From Lunularia cruciata (lineage: Eukaryota; Streptophyta; Marchantiopsida; Lunulariales; Lunulariaceae): 64,000 bases of DNA. How positions within the stretch are numbered: the stretch's first letter is position 1; each line of letters opens with the position of its first letter. This document shows positions 59,648 to 64,000 of this stretch, piece after piece. Under the pieces are notes generated by a model. It did no database searches, was not told the origin of the DNA, and saw nothing but the letters and a program-made list of their open reading frames with translations. Location of the stretch: the NCBI GenBank assembly GCA_948567375.1, contig OX419761.1, forward strand, positions 4,838,501 to 4,902,500, given 5' to 3'. The position numbers and the translations under genes are program-made.

Positions 59648-59801
59648 ACATCTAGGACATAACCATTGTCCTTGAGGATACACCATGAGAGGAAGAGTCA
59701 TACATGCCATATGCCATCCTCTCAAACAACTATCACACACTAACATAGTAGCAGCTCTATCAAGAGAGCCTCATAACATACACCGCAAGCCTACACATAC
59801 A
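59648..59801 (-). pseudogene. PHD-type zinc finger at the C-terminal side of copy D
   Basis: In element sense: T-C-M-C at 59801-59793, a frameshift with C-G-V-C nearby, then V-C-D-S-C (core 59737-59726), G-W-H-M-A-C, P-L and W-L-C-P-R-C ending at 59648. This is the C4HC3 order with the conserved Trp before the last Cys pair, as in PHD fingers that read histone tails. It follows the integrase in the same orientation, where chromoviruses have a chromodomain. Confidence 0.7.
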
Positions 59802-60349
59802 AGTTGCCAAGCTTGGGTCTATAGTACCATCAATGTTTGGGAGGTGGCATGGTGCAAAATTGCACACATGATCCTTCCAAACAGCACCATCATATCCTTG
59901 CAATACAAGGACTTTAGATGACAAAATATTGCACATTCTCAAGATAATGTGGCATAGAAACATCAATGTCATTGGTGTTATCTACTATAGATATACATAG
60001 TCGCCTAATTAAATTGACGGATCAAGGGTCTATAAATTTCTCCTCAAATGGTAGCATAGCGTAAGGTATCCCTATGCTAAGAAATCACCAAGTTCTCAAA
60101 GGCCATCAACATCACTCTCCAAAGGATCTTTGCTTGTTGAGAACATGCACTCAACCATACATCTAGATATCCAAGTCCAAAACTATAGTAGCATCTCAAC
60201 AAATGGCTGCAGGTAAATCTGGATCTTATCCATGGAGTAGAAAGTAAGGAAAGAAGCATGCTAAGGAGGCTTGCTGGCTGAACCGATAGCACATGGCCAA
60301 CCAAGGTAACTAAAGATCCCAAGTGATCTCATGGTAAACCATACTTTCA

Positions 60350-61209
60350 CAATCCTCTCTTCACCATCTGAACCACTCTCTTTGCTAAGTCCTCTACCTC
60401 ATGGTGATCTTGAGAGGTAGTATGATGATCAACCAAAGCCTTGTTACACAAGACTTGAAGCTCTCCCAAGAAATTTGTACCTTAATCATTCAAAACCTCA
60501 ATTGGTGCACCAAAATGACTAAGAACCCAATCCAAGAATGAGTAAGCCGTCCCTTCATTGGACTTGTCAAGAAGTACCATCAACTCAATCCACTTGTAGA
60601 AGTGCTCCACCATAACAAAAACATACTAATGATGTCTTACAATCAATGATGAAGGTCTAGCAAAGTCCAAACTCCAACGGTAACCCAATCCTATGATAGG
60701 TAATGAGTGTACTTGTGGCATAAGAGCATTAAATGATGCTCTAACTTGGTCACAAACCACATATTTGGCAACAAATTGTTGTACATATTTTGTTTTCATA
60801 TTGTGTCACCAATAATGACTCTAGAGTAAGCTATATGTACACTTTACTCCAAAATGTCTTAGCTCTTCATGAGCATGATGGACCAATTATGGTCTCTAAG
60901 ATGGAAATGGTACTACTCGCACTCTACCATCCATCCATACACAAAGAAGGTAATTGCTCTCCAATCTGAACCGTCTGGCTTGGTGAAGAACATGGTCTCT
61001 CTTCTTGGTCCCAATATACCACCCACAACACCAATGCAAAGATAATCCAACACTAAGACATCATCAAGAATTTTTTGTTGAACTATACCACTATCTCCAC
61101 TCTTTGGATCTGTGACCTCAATAACTCCTCCTATATGCTTTGAGAGAGATACCACCAAAGCCTCAGAAAATATATAGAGAAAGGTAGATGCATGCCAACC
61201 TGGCACCAT
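60350..61209 (-). pseudogene. Integrase region of gypsy copy D
   Basis: Shows V-P-G-W-H-A-S at the start (61209), then G-Y-R-W-S-L-D-F (first Asp), V-M-V-E-H-F-Y-K-W-I-E-L, F-G-A-P-I-E-V-L-N-D followed by a TAA where Gln is usual (second Asp kept), and D-H-H-E-V-E-D-L-A (Glu). Stops interrupt it. The spacing fits a DDE integrase core. Confidence 0.8.
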
Positions 61210-61223
61210 CTACTCATTTGTCT

Positions 61224-61914
61224 TGTGAGTCGGCTTGTCTCTCACTCAAGATGAACCTCAAATGGCTATTATGGTAGCGCACCATGGACTAAGAAGGCAA
61301 GGAACCCCAACTCCATCATACTCCTCCAAGGCTAACACTCCAAGACTCAAGACATTACTCACTAGAGAACTCAATGAGAGAAAGATAGTTACAAATGAAA
61401 GGATGATGAGTACCTCTTCACCCCTTTTTTATATGCTTGTGAAATAGTTATGTACTAAATTTACTATTTACCATAGTAACTCAAGTTACTAGGCTAAAAG
61501 TCAAGTAAAGTCAGAAAGTATAAAGGAATATCCATCCACATAGGTATATTCCACTAAGCATGTGATCTTATCATGACCTAACCACTAAGTCAAGGATTCC
61601 TTCACATGGGCTATTCTTGGACTATAGAAGAATCCAAAACAAAAAGGATTATGGGCCTAAGAGTTCTCAACTCTTTCCTCAAAGCCAAACACCTAGAAAT
61701 AATACCAAGTCAATACACTAGAATCTAAAATAGTGGTGCTCATCTTTTCCACTTCCTCTAAAGTAAGGTCCCCACTATCTTAGCTATGACTAACTTAGCT
61801 AATCATGACCAATATGGAACCATTCTTTATCTTTATATAAATAATATCTCTCAAGTATTTGTAATACCAAGCTAAATATCACAATACCACACACATGCAC
61901 AAATGGGTGTTACA
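61224..61914 (-). mobile_element. Solo LTR, family E (copy 2), inside copy D
   Basis: 691 bp, in its own sense TGTAACACCC to GACTCACA, flanked by the 4-bp duplication GTCT (61220-61223 and 61915-61918, plus strand). It matches 42642-43333 in inverted orientation. It splits copy D between RNase H and the integrase, and taking it out with one GTCT copy leaves that reading frame in register. Confidence 0.8.
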
Positions 61915-61929
61915 GTCTCACCATGCCAA

Positions 61930-62590
61930 CATGCTCTGGTCTAATCCTACTTGTTAGGACATGGTTTTCTACTCAATCCATTTGCATTATGGTTCACCAC
62001 TCTAGGTCTATGAATAATCATGAAATCATACTCCTTAAAATCAGAGTACATTGTGCAAGCTTCCTTGAAAGCTTGGCGGACTCCATCAACCACTTCAATG
62101 GCTGATGATCAATGATAAGAGTAAAGAGGTTACCAAATAGGTAACATCAGAAATGTGTTACTGCTTATACTGCTACCAAGCACTCTCCCTCATATGAACT
62201 ATACTTTGCCTCTACTAAATTGTTGGAGAAACTAGTATAGTCCACCACAAACTCCTTCCACATCATCATCTTGGGTGGCATTGCTCCAAGCCCCAACATA
62301 CTCCAATCAATGTGAACCTAAAATGATCATCCTTTGATCGGTCTCCTCGAAATAAGAGCAGATGTTAACCTCTCCTTGGGCTCTACAAAAGCTCTCTCTT
62401 GCTCATTTCCCCAACACTACTCTTTTGTAAGCTTGGTCAGCTTTGTGAAGGCCTTGGCCATGGCACTAAAACCTCTAACATAGTGGCGATAGAAGTTTGC
62501 CAATGCAAGGAATGCTTGCACTCTACTCACATCCATAGGCCAAGGAATATGTACAATAGCCTCCACCTTGGTCTACTAAACACCAAGTCC
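61930..62590 (-). pseudogene. RNase H of gypsy copy D
   Basis: Contains V-H-I-D-W-S, a Y-S-S-Y-E-G-E-C-L-A stretch and I-D-H-Q-P-L-K-W-L-M, then L-A-Q-C-T-L-I-L-K-E-Y-D-F, the Ty3/gypsy RNase H order. Several stops are present. Confidence 0.75.
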
Positions 62591-62599
62591 TCTAGGGTA

Positions 62600-63190
62600 G
62601 ATAGTGTGACCTAAATACTCAACCTACTCATGGAAGAACCTACACTTCTTAGGATGTAATTTGAGTCCATGAGATCTCAATCTCTCAAACACCTCCAACA
62701 ATTGTCTCTCATGCTCCTCCACAATAGTGCTATAGACCAAAATATCATCAATATAGCACCAAGTAAAATCCAATCCAGCTAGAGTCCTGTCCATGACAAT
62801 TTGGAACTTGGCAAAAGTGTTCTTTAACCCAAATAGTAAGAACCTCCATTGATTTAACAAATCCTTGTTGTGAGGATCAATAGCACAAAATGTTGTCTTG
62901 GACTTGTCCTCTTCCTTGATTGGCAGTTGATGATATTTGGCTCAAAGATCCAAAGTACTAAAGACCTTTGCATGCCCAATTGCATCAAAGATCTCCTCTG
63001 GTGTAGGCATGGTATATCAATCATCCCTAGTCTATTGGTTGATAGGATGGTAATCTACACATATCCACCTATCTATGTAGTTGCCATGCATACCTTTCTT
63101 GGCTGGCATCATTGTAGCTGATGCATACTCTCCATGTGAAATCTCCACCAAACAAGCCTCAAAAAGATCTTTACTCTAGCTCTAAATCAA
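62600..63190 (-). pseudogene. Reverse transcriptase of gypsy copy D
   Basis: Frame 62624-62860 has W-R-F-L-L-F-G-L-K-N (motif B) and W-C-Y-I-D-D-I-L-V-Y-S (motif C, Y-I-D-D), then L-H-P-K-K-C-R-F-F. Upstream in another frame are F-S-T-L-D-L (motif A) and H-Q-L-P-I-K-E-E-D. It is broken by stops and at least one frameshift. Confidence 0.85.
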
Positions 63191-63481
63191 TGCTCTTTCC
63201 ATATCACTATATTTATAGAGATGTCAAAAAATTGGTGTATCACTTGTCAATTCAATCTAAATATCAGGTCCTTTTATAGTACCCAAATCCTTCATACTAA
63301 AGGCAAAACAACTCATGTTGCTCCTCAAGAAGGTCCAAACTCTCTGTCTTTATCCTCTTGTAAGCTTGGGTCCAAGATCCGACTCCCAATTATCCTCTAT
63401 AACTAATATAGGAGTGGAAGACATACTAACTAGCTGCTACATTGGGACCTTGGGAGCAATCAACCAAGTAGACCACTCTCT

Positions 63482-63925
63482 CTAGTAGCCAGTGGTTGTG
63501 TCCCAAGAATACCTTGTCCACTTGATCCATTGCCCCCCAACATGTGCCTGAATTGTCTCGATAGGCACATAGCTCACAATTGTCCAAGTGGTGGTGCCTA
63601 TCAAGCACATCTTATGCTGGTCTGCCAAGCCAAGGCTCACAATCCAAGTCAAATTATTCAAGTCCATAGCCTGAACTAACACTTGATGCCTAGATGCCTC
63701 TAACATTGCTAGAATAGTGGTAATACCGGTGCAAAAACCCATTGCTTGCTCTCTCTCATCAGTGTTGGGCTCCACCAATTGTTGTAATTGTGAGTCCCAT
63801 ACAAGTCTAGAACCTCCCTCTTGAAAAGCATGAGAGCTTGGGAAACTCATGAGTGTGGGTAAAGTGGCCCAAGGCTGTCCAACAAGGTTCATTATTGCCA
63901 TAGGTGACCTATCAATCAGTACCAC
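63482..63925 (-). pseudogene. N-terminal region of gypsy copy D polyprotein, role unknown
   Basis: A 147-codon frame with Q-A-M-D-L-N-N-L-T-W-I-V-S-L-G-L-A-D-Q and T-I-Q-A-H-V-G-G. Its location upstream of the reverse transcriptase and same orientation suggest it belongs to the gag-protease part of copy D. No catalytic motif was recognised. Confidence 0.45.
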
Positions 63926-64000
63926 CGTCTAAGACTAACGCCAAACATCCAAGATGTCATCAATAGTGATGTGGTCTAGTTGTTGAATTACATCCATAAG

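Larger units (their letters stand above)
59641..64000 (-). mobile_element. Ty3/gypsy element copy D, second lineage, runs off the right edge
   Basis: In element order: a region of unknown role (63925-63426), reverse transcriptase (about 63190-62600), RNase H (about 62590-61930), a solo-LTR insertion (61914-61224), integrase (about 61210-60350), and a C-terminal PHD-like finger (59801-59648). Sequences differ strongly from copies A, B and C, so it is another lineage. Multiple stops and frameshifts show it is inactive. No LTR of its own is visible in the window. Confidence 0.85.

Noticed and set aside
1-64000. tRNA or rRNA genes
   Set aside because: No cloverleaf with matching arms or rRNA-like sequence was found by eye on either strand; a covariance-model scan would settle this.

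Overview
This window looks like nuclear DNA of a plant, most likely a seedless land plant such as a bryophyte; the species cannot be named from the sequence. The evidence is an FTR1-type iron permease (typical of algae, fungi and non-seed plants), a TMEM205-like protein of the plant LEA/TMEM205 type, and LTR retrotransposons primed by initiator-Met tRNA (TTGGTATCAGAGC). Genes are sparse, there are no operons, and no rRNA, tRNA or CRISPR was seen.

Layout. About 1-37 kb is gene-poor, largely unique sequence with three well-supported protein genes. These are an FTR1 iron permease (1824-2786, +), a 934-residue secretory/membrane protein with four exact-length 100-residue repeats and a C-terminal TMEM205-like domain (5822-8626, -), and an intact oligopeptidase B with an N-terminal targeting-like extension (31512-33926, -). 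Two small single-pass membrane proteins with similar layouts (11209-11757 and 21294-21668, both -) are plausible genes or last exons. This region also holds a decayed LINE reverse transcriptase with a local tandem expansion (23.5-24.7 kb) and several very short LINE 3'-end insertions, two of them with clear target-site duplications (TSDs).

About 37-64 kb is a retrotransposon cluster. A minus-strand LINE (37069-42540) is split by a truncated Ty3/gypsy chromovirus (copy A). Then come solo LTRs of two families. Next is a three-layer nest: a plus-strand Ty1/copia gag fragment is split by gypsy chromovirus copy C, which is split by gypsy chromovirus copy B (47900-53553, 423-bp LTRs, 5-bp TSD ATAAA, PBS and PPT visible). 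Finally a second gypsy lineage (copy D) runs off the right edge; its integrase is followed by a PHD-type zinc finger and it is split by a solo LTR. All coding regions in these elements carry stops or frameshifts.

Most notable points. (1) The LTRs of copies A, B and C are packed with perfect heat-shock elements (GAAnnTTCnnGAA arrays) just upstream of a TATAAATA box, which suggests a heat-inducible retrotransposon family analogous to the copia element ONSEN but in a gypsy chromovirus. (2) Copy D carries a PHD finger where chromoviruses carry a chromodomain. (3) The TMEM205-like gene has a young-looking 4 x 300-bp coding repeat array. The host genes do not form an obvious pathway with one another.
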